Origin: Amycolatopsis alba DSM 44262
Lineage (GTDB): Bacteria > Actinomycetota > Actinomycetes > Mycobacteriales > Pseudonocardiaceae
DNA length: 64,000 nucleotides
NCBI RefSeq assembly: GCF_000384215.1
Contig: NZ_KB913032.1
Span: forward strand, 8,083,605 to 8,147,604
Direction: 5' to 3'
Position 1 is the stretch's first letter. Every line of letters starts with the position of its first letter. Under the pieces are notes generated by a model, which was not told the DNA's origin, made no database searches, and worked only from the letters and a program-made list of their open reading frames with translations. A program made the translations under genes and the position numbers. This document shows, piece after piece, positions 16,624 through 24,330 of this stretch.

Positions 16624-16659
16624 ATGTCTTGTCCAGTGCTGTCGTCACGGACAAGACAT
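16624..16659 (+). terminator. 11-bp hairpin after tetR
   Basis: ATGTCTTGTCC (16624-16634) and GGACAAGACAT (16649-16659) are exact reverse complements around a 14-nt loop, 22 bases after the tetR stop. It could equally be an operator for the downstream ligase gene, since it lies about 70 bases before that start. Confidence 0.45.
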
Positions 16660-16731
16660 CGCGCCTTCTCGACGGTCGTAACAAGTGCTACCTTCGCGAG
16701 AGGGGGCAGGCCGGAGCGAGGAGCGGCGACG

Positions 16732-18315
16732 ATGAGGCTTTCTCCCAGCGCGCACGCCGACCCGTTCTGCCGTGACCGGCTGCCGCCCGCCGACCAGTGG
16801 CCGGAGCTCGTGTTCGACCTGCCGGAACTGCGGTATCCCGACCGGCTGAACGCCGCGACCGCGCTGCTCGACGACACCGTCGCGAAGTCGGGCCCGGACA
16901 GGCCCTGCTTGCGATCCCTCACCGAAACGTGGGCGTACGGCGAAGTCCTGACCCGCGCCAACCGGGTCGCCCACGTCCTGGTCACCGATTTCGGCGTGGT
17001 CCCCGGCAACCGGGTTCTGTTGCGGGGCACCAACACCCCGTGGCTCGCGGTGGTGTGGCTGGCCGTGCTCAAGGCGGGCGCCGTTGCCGTCACGACCATG
17101 CCGATGCTGCGGCGCGCGGAGCTCGACAAGATCGTCGGCCGCGCGAAACCCGCGATCGCCGTCTGCGACGAACGCCTGCTGGACGAACTCCCGCCGGATC
17201 TGCCCGTCGTGTCCTACGGAACGGACCTCGCCGCCCGCGCGGAACGGCATCCGGCGACGTTCGCCGACGTCCGGACCGCGGCCGACGACGTCGCCCTGCT
17301 CGCCTTCACCTCCGGCACGACGGGATCCCCGAAGGCGACGATGCATTTCCACCGCGATCTGCTCGCGATCGCCGACACGTTCTCCCGGCACGTCGTGCGG
17401 CCGACGCCGGACGACCTCTTCTGCGGCACGCCACCGCTGGCCTTCACCTTCGGGCTCGGCGGGCTGCTGATCTTCCCCTTGCGCGCGGGGGCGGCCACGC
17501 TGCTGGTCGAACGCGCGACTCCGGCGGAACTCGCCGCCATCGTCGCAGGCAAAGGCGTCACGGTCCTCTTCACCGCCCCGACCGCGTACCGGGCGATCCT
17601 GAACGCCGGCGACGGAGCGCTCCTGGCCGGAGTGCGCCGGGCGGTCTCGGCTGGCGAGTCGCTGCCCGCTCCCGTGGCCGAGCACTACCGCGACGTCGTC
17701 GGACGGCCGCTCATCGACGGGCTCGGCAGCACCGAAATGCTGCACGTCTTCATCTCCGCCGCCGACGACGACGCACGTCCGGGCACGACCGGGAAGGTCG
17801 TACCCGGCTACCGCGCCGCCGTGCTCGACATCGACGGCGCGCCCGTCCCCGACGGCACGCCGGGATTCCTTGCCGTACAAGGCCCCACGGGCTGCCGGTA
17901 CCTCGACGACCCGCGACAGCGGGACTACGTCCGCGGCGGCTGGAACATCACCGGCGACACCTATGTCCGCGACGCCGACGGCTACTTCCGGTTCGTCGCG
18001 CGCAGCGACGACATGATCATCTCGTCGGGTTACAACATCGCCGCGCCCGAGGTCGAGGAAGTCCTGCTCACGCATCCGGATGTCGAGGAGTGCGCGGTGA
18101 TCGGCACCCCGGACCCGGATCGCGGTTCGGTCGTGACGGCCTTCGTCGTACCGCGCCCCGGCGTCGAACAAGGTCCCGAGTTCGCGAAGATGCTTCAGGA
18201 GCACGTGAAGACGACCGCGGCGCCGTACAAGTATCCGCGCCGTGTCCGGTTCGTCGAGGCGTTGCCGCGCAACGCGAGCGGGAAGCTGCAGCGCTATCGG
18301 CTACGGGAACCGTGA
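16732..18315 (+). CDS. Acyl-CoA synthetase, (amino)benzoate-CoA ligase-like
   Basis: A 527-residue adenylate-forming ligase. ATG 16732 follows a GAGGAG site; the frame is open back into the tetR gene but that part is not coding. Motifs in order: LAFTSGTTGSPKATMHFHRD (P-loop), DGLGSTEMLHVF, ITGDTYVRDADGYFRFVARSDD, and SGKLQRYRL with the catalytic Lys. The N-terminal DRLPPADQWPELVFDLPELRYP is typical of the benzoate/2-aminobenzoate-CoA ligase branch, which activates aromatic acids with ATP and CoA. The stop overlaps the convergent tetR gene by 22 bases. The acid used is not certain. Confidence 0.85.
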   Translation: MRLSPSAHADPFCRDRLPPADQWPELVFDLPELRYPDRLNAATALLDDTVAKSGPDRPCLRSLTETWAYGEVLTRANRVAHVLVTDFGVVPGNRVLLRGTNTPWLAVVWLAVLKAGAVAVTTMPMLRRAELDKIVGRAKPAIAVCDERLLDELPPDLPVVSYGTDLAARAERHPATFADVRTAADDVALLAFTSGTTGSPKATMHFHRDLLAIADTFSRHVVRPTPDDLFCGTPPLAFTFGLGGLLIFPLRAGAATLLVERATPAELAAIVAGKGVTVLFTAPTAYRAILNAGDGALLAGVRRAVSAGESLPAPVAEHYRDVVGRPLIDGLGSTEMLHVFISAADDDARPGTTGKVVPGYRAAVLDIDGAPVPDGTPGFLAVQGPTGCRYLDDPRQRDYVRGGWNITGDTYVRDADGYFRFVARSDDMIISSGYNIAAPEVEEVLLTHPDVEECAVIGTPDPDRGSVVTAFVVPRPGVEQGPEFAKMLQEHVKTTAAPYKYPRRVRFVEALPRNASGKLQRYRLREP

Positions 18316-18917
18316 GTGACGGGTAGCGGTTCGCCGTGGTCGGCGCGCAGTCCGTCGAGGGAGATGCGCAGCAGCCGGTTCCACATCAGCGGATGACACT
18401 GGTCGGTGAGCTGGACGGCATGGCCCAAGGAGACGAGCAGGAGCAACAGGTCTTCGGTGGTCACACCGGCGCGCAGGAGGTCCGTGGCGCCCGCGCGCAG
18501 TTCTTCGATGACGAGCCGAAGTTGCCGGATGCCTTCCAGATCGGGGTCCGACCAGGTCAGCGCGAAGTTCTCGACGATCACCCGGTGACGTGCGTAGCCT
18601 GCCAGAGCCTGCTCGTAGAAGTCGGTGAGCGCCGCCCAGGGATCCTCGGCGCCGATCGCCGCCTGGCGCGCGGATTCCGCCCACCTCGAGAAGTCCTGGC
18701 GCAGGACCGTCCGGATGAGATCTTCCTTCTTCGGGAAGTGCCGGTAGAGGGTGCCCATGCCCACCCCGCTGCGGCGGGCGATCTCGCGCACGTCCACCGC
18801 GGTGCCCTGCTCGGCCAGCACTTCGGTGGCGGCCTCGACGATCGCCTCCTGATTGCGGAGCGCGTCCGCGCGCGGCGCGCGACGCCTTCGGGTGCTTTCC
18901 GGTTCAGCCACTGCCAT
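18294..18917 (-). CDS. TetR-family regulator (divergent from nitroreductase gene)
   Basis: A 207-residue TetR protein. Residues 1-18 are basic and flexible; the DNA-binding part is IVEAATEVLAEQGTAVDVREIARRSGVGMGTLYRHFPKKEDLI (residues about 25-68). The effector domain matches the group that regulates small oxidoreductases. It faces a deazaflavin-type nitroreductase gene across two palindromic sites, its probable operators. Its 3' end overlaps the ligase gene by 22 bases on the opposite strand. Confidence 0.9.
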   Translation of the reverse strand: MAVAEPESTRRRRAPRADALRNQEAIVEAATEVLAEQGTAVDVREIARRSGVGMGTLYRHFPKKEDLIRTVLRQDFSRWAESARQAAIGAEDPWAALTDFYEQALAGYARHRVIVENFALTWSDPDLEGIRQLRLVIEELRAGATDLLRAGVTTEDLLLLLVSLGHAVQLTDQCHPLMWNRLLRISLDGLRADHGEPLPVTHGSRSR

Positions 18918-18939
18918 GCGCCGACCCTACCTTCTTTGC

Positions 18940-18984
18940 GGAGCAGTTGCTCCGCTCTGTGTTACGTTGAGGAGCAACTGCTCC
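18940..18984. promoter_or_regulatory. Paired palindromic operators GGAGCA-N2-TGCTCC
   Basis: GGAGCAGTTGCTCC at 18940-18953 and GGAGCAACTGCTCC at 18971-18984 have identical 6-bp arms and lie 31 bp apart, about three helical turns, in the 86-bp interval between the divergent tetR and nitroreductase genes. The paired, phased sites strongly suggest cooperative TetR binding. Confidence 0.75.
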
Positions 18985-19003
18985 GGATAGCGAAGGGGAC
19001 GTC

Positions 19004-19501
19004 ATGTCCGACCCGTCCATGATCACCACGAACACCGGCTGGAACGACCGGATCATCGCCGAGTTCCGGGCGAACGCCGGGTACGTGCCTTGGAGCAGCG
19101 AAGAGGACTTCGCGGCGGGGCGCCCCGTCCCACCCCGGTTCCCCGGTTTCGGCGAGCAGGGCATGCCGTTGATCCTGGTGCACCACTTCGGAGCCAAGAC
19201 CGGCCGCGAACGGATCAGCCCGCTGTTCTACCAGCCGGTCGGCGACGACTGGGCCGTCTTCGGAACCCACGGCGGCAGTCCGCGGCATCCGGTCTGGTAC
19301 CACAATCTCCTGGCGAACCCGCGGGTCACCGTCGAAGTGGGCACGGAGACGGTGCCGGTCGTGGCCCGGCTCACGCAGGGCGCGGAACGCGAGCGGCTCT
19401 GGGCGAAAGAGGTGGCGCTCGTCCCGAAGTTCGCCGAGTTCGAGGCGGCCTCGGGCAGGCAAATCCCGGTCGTCCTGCTGGAACGCGTCACCGGGGAATG
19501 A
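19004..19501 (+). CDS. Deazaflavin (F420)-dependent nitroreductase family protein
   Basis: A 165-residue protein of the Ddn/nitroreductase-quinone reductase family, starting at ATG 19004 after GAAGGGG. The split-barrel core shows PLILVHHFGAKTGRERISPLFY and GTHGGSPRHPVWYHNLLANPRVTVEV, both family hallmarks. Members use reduced coenzyme F420 to reduce quinones or nitro compounds and are typical of actinomycetes. The TetR gene facing it probably controls it. Its last 14 bases overlap the convergent Lrp-type gene. Confidence 0.9.
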   Translation: MSDPSMITTNTGWNDRIIAEFRANAGYVPWSSEEDFAAGRPVPPRFPGFGEQGMPLILVHHFGAKTGRERISPLFYQPVGDDWAVFGTHGGSPRHPVWYHNLLANPRVTVEVGTETVPVVARLTQGAERERLWAKEVALVPKFAEFEAASGRQIPVVLLERVTGE

Positions 19502-20462
19502 GCGGCTCCCAGTCCCGCAGTTCGGACGTCAGCACGCTGCTGCGCTTCAGCCCCTTCGTCACCAGCCCGGTGTGCACGGACGCCGCGAGCCGCGACCAGG
19601 CCGAGTCGGCGACGAACCGGTGCAGGGCCTCGACGTCGGGGAGCGTCACGTCGGCCATCATCTGGTGTTCCCCCATGGTGGCCGCGGCGTAGCGGACATA
19701 CGGCGAAGTGAGCAGCTTCCGCCCGAGTTCGTCCACATCGGACGGACGACTGCGGATCCACAGCAGGGCCTCGATCGGCAGGCCGAGCAGGGCGGGTTCG
19801 ACCACTGCGCGGATGTACATCTTCCCGCCGCGGCGCAGTGACTCCACCCGGCGTCGCACGGTCGACTCCGACACCCCGGCGAGCCTGGCGAGTTCCTCGT
19901 GGGTACGCCTGCCGTCTTCGCGCAGCGCCCGCACCAGCGCGCGCTCGTCCGGCGCGAACACGTCGCCGTCCGGCTGCCGGGGTTGCGGGGTCAGCTGCGG
20001 AAGTTCGGTCAGCGCGGCAGCTTCCTCCGGGGTCAGGATCCCTGGCTGCCATTCGTGCACGGTCCGGTAGTACCTCGTGATCGGATCGGCGGTGGCCTCG
20101 TGCAGCCCTGGCGTGGCGGCGAGGTCCTCCGACACGTAGACCGCGAGGCGCTCCCGTGAGCAGCTCACTTCCGCGGCCACTTCGGCCTGCCCCGTCAGCA
20201 GGTAGCAGAAGCTCGTCTCCGGGCGGCGCGCCAGCGCGGTCCCGGCTGTCCTGGCGAGACCGGCGCGGCTTTGGGCGCGCACCAGCATCGGCACCCCGTG
20301 CGGCGTCACCGCGATCACGGTGACGATCCCGTTCTCCAGCAGCCGGGCCCCGCGCCTGGCCACGGTACGTTCGGGGGCGCCGAGCACCTCGGCGATCCGC
20401 CGCCAGGACGCCCTGCCGTCCACCTGCAACGCGCCGATGATGCGGAGGTCGAGTGGATCCAT
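19488..20462 (-). CDS. Double-length Lrp/AsnC-family regulator
   Basis: A 324-residue protein containing two Lrp units. Unit one begins MDPLDLRIIGALQVDGRASWRRIAEVLGAPERTV (residues 1-40). Unit two starts near residue 165 (DERALVRALREDGRRTHEELARLAGVSESTV) and is followed by an AsnC-type ligand domain ending KGLKRSSVL. Such duplicated Lrp proteins are common in actinomycetes. ATG 20462 lies six bases after CAATAT on the minus strand and may be leaderless. It is divergent from the amidase gene, its likely target. Confidence 0.9.
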   Translation of the reverse strand: MDPLDLRIIGALQVDGRASWRRIAEVLGAPERTVARRGARLLENGIVTVIAVTPHGVPMLVRAQSRAGLARTAGTALARRPETSFCYLLTGQAEVAAEVSCSRERLAVYVSEDLAATPGLHEATADPITRYYRTVHEWQPGILTPEEAAALTELPQLTPQPRQPDGDVFAPDERALVRALREDGRRTHEELARLAGVSESTVRRRVESLRRGGKMYIRAVVEPALLGLPIEALLWIRSRPSDVDELGRKLLTSPYVRYAAATMGEHQMMADVTLPDVEALHRFVADSAWSRLAASVHTGLVTKGLKRSSVLTSELRDWEPLIPR

Positions 20463-20554
20463 TCGCCCATATTGTGGCCGATTCCGCCAGTTGTCGAGGA
20501 GACCTTGTCGGACCTGGTCACCGCAGCCGAGAATTCGACCATTCTCACGAGTCG

Positions 20555-21979
20555 ATGGAGGACGTGATCGAAGACGAACTCTGCCACCTCCCCGCAGTGG
20601 AGCTGGTGAAGCGCCTGCGCACCCGTGAAGTCAGCGCGCGAGAAGTGGTGACCGCCCATCTCGACCGTGTCGAACGGGTCAATCCCGCGATCAACGCGAT
20701 CGTCACGCTGACCGCGGACCAGGCCCTCGCCGACGCCGCCGCGGCCGACGAACGGCTGGCCCACGGCGAGGAAGTCGGCCCACTGCACGGGATCCCGGTG
20801 GCCCACAAGGACAATCACGACGTCGCCGGGGTGCGCACCACCTATGGTTCGCCGCTGCTCGCGGACAACGTGCCGACCGCGCATTCGCCCATCGTGGAAC
20901 GGATGCGCGCCGCGGGCGTGATCACCCTGGGGAAGACGAACGTCCCCGAGTTCGGCGCGGGTTCGCACACGATGAACCCCGTCTTCGGGGCGACTCGCAA
21001 CCCGTACCGCCCCTTGTTGTCCGCCGGTGGCAGCAGCGGCGGAGCGGCCGCGGCGCTGGCCGCCGGACTGCACCCGCTCGCCGACGGCAACGACATGGGC
21101 GGGTCGCTGCGCAATCCCGCGTCGTTCTGCAACGTGGTCGGCCTGCGGCCGTCTCCCGGCCGAGTCCCTGGCGGACCCGGCAGCCTCCCCGCGTCGTGGC
21201 TCGCCGTGCACGGCCCGATGGCCCGCACCGTCGAGGACGTCGCGCTCCTGCTGTCGGTGATCGCCGGCTACGACCCTCACAGCCCGTCCAGCCTCCGGGA
21301 ACCGGCTGCGCCGTTCGCGGAGCCGCTGGACACCGACCTCACCGGGCTGCGCGTGGCCTGGTCCCCCGATCTCGGCGGACTCCCTGTCGACCCCGCCGTC
21401 AGCCAGGTGCTCGAACCGGCGGTGAAGGTGTTCGGGGATCTCGGCTGCGAGGTCGAAGAGGCCACCCCCGACCTCACGGACGCGGACGAGGTCTTCCGGA
21501 CCCTGCGGGCCCGGATCTTCCACCTGAACCTCGGCGCGCTGGCCGAAGCCCATCCCGGACAGATCAAGGAGACCCTCGCTGCCGAAATCGCGTACGGCGG
21601 CACGCTCAGCGGGCAGCGGGTGGAGAAGGCCAGCGTCCTCCAGACCCGGCTTGTCGCCTCGACACGGGAGTTCTTCTCGAAGTACGACCTGCTGCTGGCT
21701 CCCGTCAGTCAAGTGCCACCGTTCCCGATCCGGTGGGAGTACCCGGAAACCGTCGCCGGGCACGAAATGCGCGACTACATCGACTGGATGCGGTCGTCCT
21801 CCGCCATCTCGGCCACCCGGTGCCCGGCGATTTCCGTGCCCGCAGGCTTCACGCCCGACGGCAGCCCGGTGGGGCTGCAGATGATCGGCCCGCACCGAGG
21901 CGAGCTGAGCCTGCTTCGCGCGGCCCACATGTTCGAGCGGGCGACGCGGCACGGTGAACGTCGTCCTGACCTCTCCTGA
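20555..21979 (+). CDS. Amidase signature-family amidohydrolase
   Basis: A 474-residue amidase. ATG 20555 begins MEDVIEDELCHLPAVELVKRL; an upstream in-frame GTG would reach into the divergent Lrp gene and is rejected. The Ser-cisSer-Lys triad is present: Lys85 (VAHKDNHD), Ser160 (GGSSGG) and Ser184 (DMGGSLRNP). The enzyme hydrolyses carboxamides to acid and ammonia; the best-fitting subgroup is general amidase rather than GatA, since the gatC/gatB partners are absent. It is cytoplasmic. The divergent Lrp regulator probably controls it. Confidence 0.92.
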   Translation: MEDVIEDELCHLPAVELVKRLRTREVSAREVVTAHLDRVERVNPAINAIVTLTADQALADAAAADERLAHGEEVGPLHGIPVAHKDNHDVAGVRTTYGSPLLADNVPTAHSPIVERMRAAGVITLGKTNVPEFGAGSHTMNPVFGATRNPYRPLLSAGGSSGGAAAALAAGLHPLADGNDMGGSLRNPASFCNVVGLRPSPGRVPGGPGSLPASWLAVHGPMARTVEDVALLLSVIAGYDPHSPSSLREPAAPFAEPLDTDLTGLRVAWSPDLGGLPVDPAVSQVLEPAVKVFGDLGCEVEEATPDLTDADEVFRTLRARIFHLNLGALAEAHPGQIKETLAAEIAYGGTLSGQRVEKASVLQTRLVASTREFFSKYDLLLAPVSQVPPFPIRWEYPETVAGHEMRDYIDWMRSSSAISATRCPAISVPAGFTPDGSPVGLQMIGPHRGELSLLRAAHMFERATRHGERRPDLS

Positions 21980-22203
21980 GCACCGATCGGTGGTAGACGA
22001 TTGACGGCCGACCGTGTGACCACCCCCCACCTTCAACGGCCAGCACTGGTCACGGCCACCTTTGTTGTTCACCTCACGCGACACGATCGAATGACAACAC
22101 CCGATCAACTCACGCTCCTGGAGTTTCCCCCGGATTCCGGACACGGGGTTTCACGCGGCTTGTTAGTGACTGTAGCTGCTTCAGGTTTCGTGGGGTGCTC
22201 GGT

Positions 22204-22263
22204 GGCCGACAGCTCCACCGCATCCCGACGGAACTGCTCCGGATATTTCGACAAACGCGACAC
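22204..22263 (-). pseudogene. IS3-family transposase OrfA remnant
   Basis: On the minus strand a 20-residue stretch, VSRLSKYPEQFRRDAVELSA, reproduces the extreme N-terminus of IS3-type OrfA proteins and then loses similarity at once (TEHPTKPEAATVTN). It has no orfB, no terminal repeats and no intact frame. It sits in the 408-bp interval 21980-22387, the rest of which shows no gene: a leader-like AT-richer stretch near 22300-22380 that contains the promoter of the HNH gene. Confidence 0.5.
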
Positions 22264-22375
22264 CAGGATGTCCGGCTCCAAGGGGAAACCCCACTCCATC
22301 GCATGCAACACGCACACTGACCATTTGACGTCAACTAGAACACTTTTCACATTCGCACACTTGTTCGATTCTTGG

Positions 22376-22387
22376 TATTCTTGCGGG
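22376..22387 (+). promoter_or_regulatory. -10 box TATTCT giving a leaderless HNH-gene transcript
   Basis: TATTCT at 22376-22381 ends six bases before the GTG at 22388, the exact spacing expected when transcription starts on the first base of the start codon. No Shine-Dalgarno sequence is present (CTTGCGGG precedes the GTG). The local base composition is clearly more AT-rich than its surroundings. Confidence 0.55.
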
Positions 22388-23635
22388 GTGTCCAGCCAAC
22401 GAATCCTCGAACCGCCACACGAGCTGTGGCGTGCCGGTGCGCGGGAACTCGCGCACGGCGTGGTCGAGCGCATGTCGTTGGCACGCCAGGCGCTGGCTGA
22501 AGTCGGGCAGTTCCTGGTAGAGATCGAGTCCCGTGGCCCGATGGAGCTGTTCGGGCACGGCTCGACGGCAGGCTGGTTCGCCGAAACCGCCCGGATCAGC
22601 CCCAAAGAAGCGGGTGCCACTGTGGCGCGGGCGATCGCCTTGAACGAGGGCCGGAATCTGGACGGGACCCCCGCTCCGGCTTTCGCTCCGCTCGCGGGTG
22701 CGGCTGCGGCCGAGGGCGACCTCGGCCACCAGCAGCTGGACCCGCTGCTGGCGGTGCTCAAGAAGATCCCGGCCGAGGTGTCGGAGGAGGACCGGTCGGG
22801 GGCGGAGCAGATCCTGGTCAACCTCGCCCGCAACGCCGGTCCGCAGCAGATCATCAACGGCGGCGCGGAACTGCTGGCCCACCTCGACCCCGACGGCAAC
22901 GAACCCAAGGACGAAGACCTCACGCCACCGTCCCGCGAGGTGCATCTGCGGAAACGTGACGATGGCTGGTGGCGGCTCAACGGCCTTCTCGACCCCGAAT
23001 TCGGTGCAAGAGCGAACGCGTTGTTTGAGACGTGGGGACAGCGAAGACCTGTCGATGAGGACGGCAACCGCGATCCCCGCACCCCCGGCGAACGCCACGG
23101 CGACGCGTTGTTCGATGCGATCCACTATGCGATGACCAATGACAAGGCACCGACGTTGTCCGGGGACCGGACCACGATCGTGGTCACCATTCCTCTGGAG
23201 ACCCTGACGTCGGGACTGGGATACGCGTGTGTGGATGAGGTCTCCCAGATCACCGCCCGTCATGCCCGGATGCTGGCCTGTGACGCGAAGATCATTCCTG
23301 CGGTGCTCGGGTCGGAGAGTGAACCGCTCGACATCGGCCGTGCCGCCCGTACCGTCACCCCCGCACAACGCCGGGCCCTGAACCTCCGGGATCACGGCTG
23401 TGCCTTCCCCGGCTGTCACCGCAAACCCAAGCATTGCGAGGCCCACCACATTCTTCCGTGGGGACACCTGGGCGATACCGACCTCGGCAATCTGTGCCTG
23501 CTCTGCCGCTACCACCACATGGTCATCCACGGGCAATCCGGCTGGACAGTCCACATCGCCACCGACGGACGGCCCGAATTCATCCCGCCCCAATATTTGG
23601 ACCCGCTACAAAAGCCACGCCGCAACCACCGCTGA
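22388..23635 (+). CDS. DUF222/13E12-type HNH endonuclease domain protein
   Basis: A 415-residue protein. The start is GTG 22388 (VSSQRILEPPHELWRAG); the frame is open for 129 more codons upstream, but those cross the IS remnant and look non-coding. Residues about 30-270 are the DUF222 domain. Residues 330-385 hold an HNH nuclease module with Cys pairs and histidines (CAFPGCHRKPKHCEAHHI and LCLLCRYHHMVIHG). These multi-copy actinobacterial proteins are related to mycobacterial 13E12 repeat proteins; their role is unclear, with mobile or selfish DNA proposed. A hairpin follows at 23641. Confidence 0.92.
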   Translation: MSSQRILEPPHELWRAGARELAHGVVERMSLARQALAEVGQFLVEIESRGPMELFGHGSTAGWFAETARISPKEAGATVARAIALNEGRNLDGTPAPAFAPLAGAAAAEGDLGHQQLDPLLAVLKKIPAEVSEEDRSGAEQILVNLARNAGPQQIINGGAELLAHLDPDGNEPKDEDLTPPSREVHLRKRDDGWWRLNGLLDPEFGARANALFETWGQRRPVDEDGNRDPRTPGERHGDALFDAIHYAMTNDKAPTLSGDRTTIVVTIPLETLTSGLGYACVDEVSQITARHARMLACDAKIIPAVLGSESEPLDIGRAARTVTPAQRRALNLRDHGCAFPGCHRKPKHCEAHHILPWGHLGDTDLGNLCLLCRYHHMVIHGQSGWTVHIATDGRPEFIPPQYLDPLQKPRRNHR

Positions 23636-23640
23636 ACCCT

Positions 23641-23676
23641 GAGGAGCCCGCCACCACCACCGGCGACGGGCCCCTC
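23641..23676 (+). terminator. Imperfect 12-bp hairpin after the HNH gene
   Basis: GAGGAGCCCGCC (23641-23652) pairs with GACGGGCCCCTC (23665-23676) at 10 of 12 positions, five bases after the stop codon. The following 150 bases up to the decayed transporter show no gene. Confidence 0.55.
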
Positions 23677-23827
23677 GGCATGCTCAAGGGGCCGAACCCG
23701 GACTGCACTTTCCCGAATATCACCGAACCCCACGACGCCGCCTGGCCGCGATCATGGCGGTCACGATTGTCGACGTGAATCCGCCGAAAGACCCCGACGG
23801 TCGCGTTGCAGGCGAACGAAAGCCCTG

Positions 23828-24330
23828 TCACCCGTGTGTGCGCCGGGAGTACCCCTGCCATCGTCGAGGGGAGCCGCGCCGAAGTAGGTGGCCTTCAGCA
23901 GTTCCACGAGCAGGAAGGCGGCGGTGATCATCAGGGCGACCAGCGCCCCCTGTGGGTTCGTCGATGTGACGCCGGATGCAGTAGCCGACCGGGCCGACGA
24001 GCAGCCCGAAGACGAACGGGATCCGCCAGCCCCACGACATCATCGCGTCGGCGGTGAGCGAGGCGGTCAGCACGGCGGCGAATCCGGCGGACGGCAGCGT
24101 CGCGAAGCCCTGGCCGCTGTCCTGCTCGATCAGGAACGACGTGGCCGCCCGAATTCCCCGCCCGCGGCGACCCGTGGATCAGCCGCGCGACGATCACGCC
24201 GACGGGCACGAGACCGCCGAGAGGACGCACGAGGAACGTGATCCCGAAGACCGCGTACGCCCGCACGAGCTGGACGGCCGCGTTCCCGCCGGGAAAGAAC
24301 GTCTTGCCGATGGGCCGTCCGGTCGCTCAT
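23828..24330 (-). pseudogene. Decayed MHS-family (metabolite:H+ symporter) MFS transporter
   Basis: The minus strand begins with ATG 24330, overlapping the M20 peptidase stop (ATGA) as in an operon. Similarity is spread over several frames: MSDRTA, then PIGKTFFPGGNAAVQLVRAY and VFGITFLVRPLGG in a second frame. An internal deletion joins this to ARLIHG, and a third frame gives SLTADAMMSWGWRIPFVFGL and PVGYCIRRHIDEP. Only about 150 of the usual 430 residues remain. The family imports dicarboxylates, osmolytes or aromatic acids; here it would have served the adjacent peptidase. It is clearly non-functional. Confidence 0.8.

Noticed and set aside
20315..22144. A 609-codon minus-strand frame spanning the amidase gene
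   Set aside because: The amidase triad and domain order lie on the plus strand; the antisense frame has no domain and runs into the Lrp gene out of frame.
22001..22387. A 129-codon extension of the HNH protein
   Set aside because: It crosses the IS3 remnant and promoter, with atypical composition; GTG 22388 follows a leaderless promoter.
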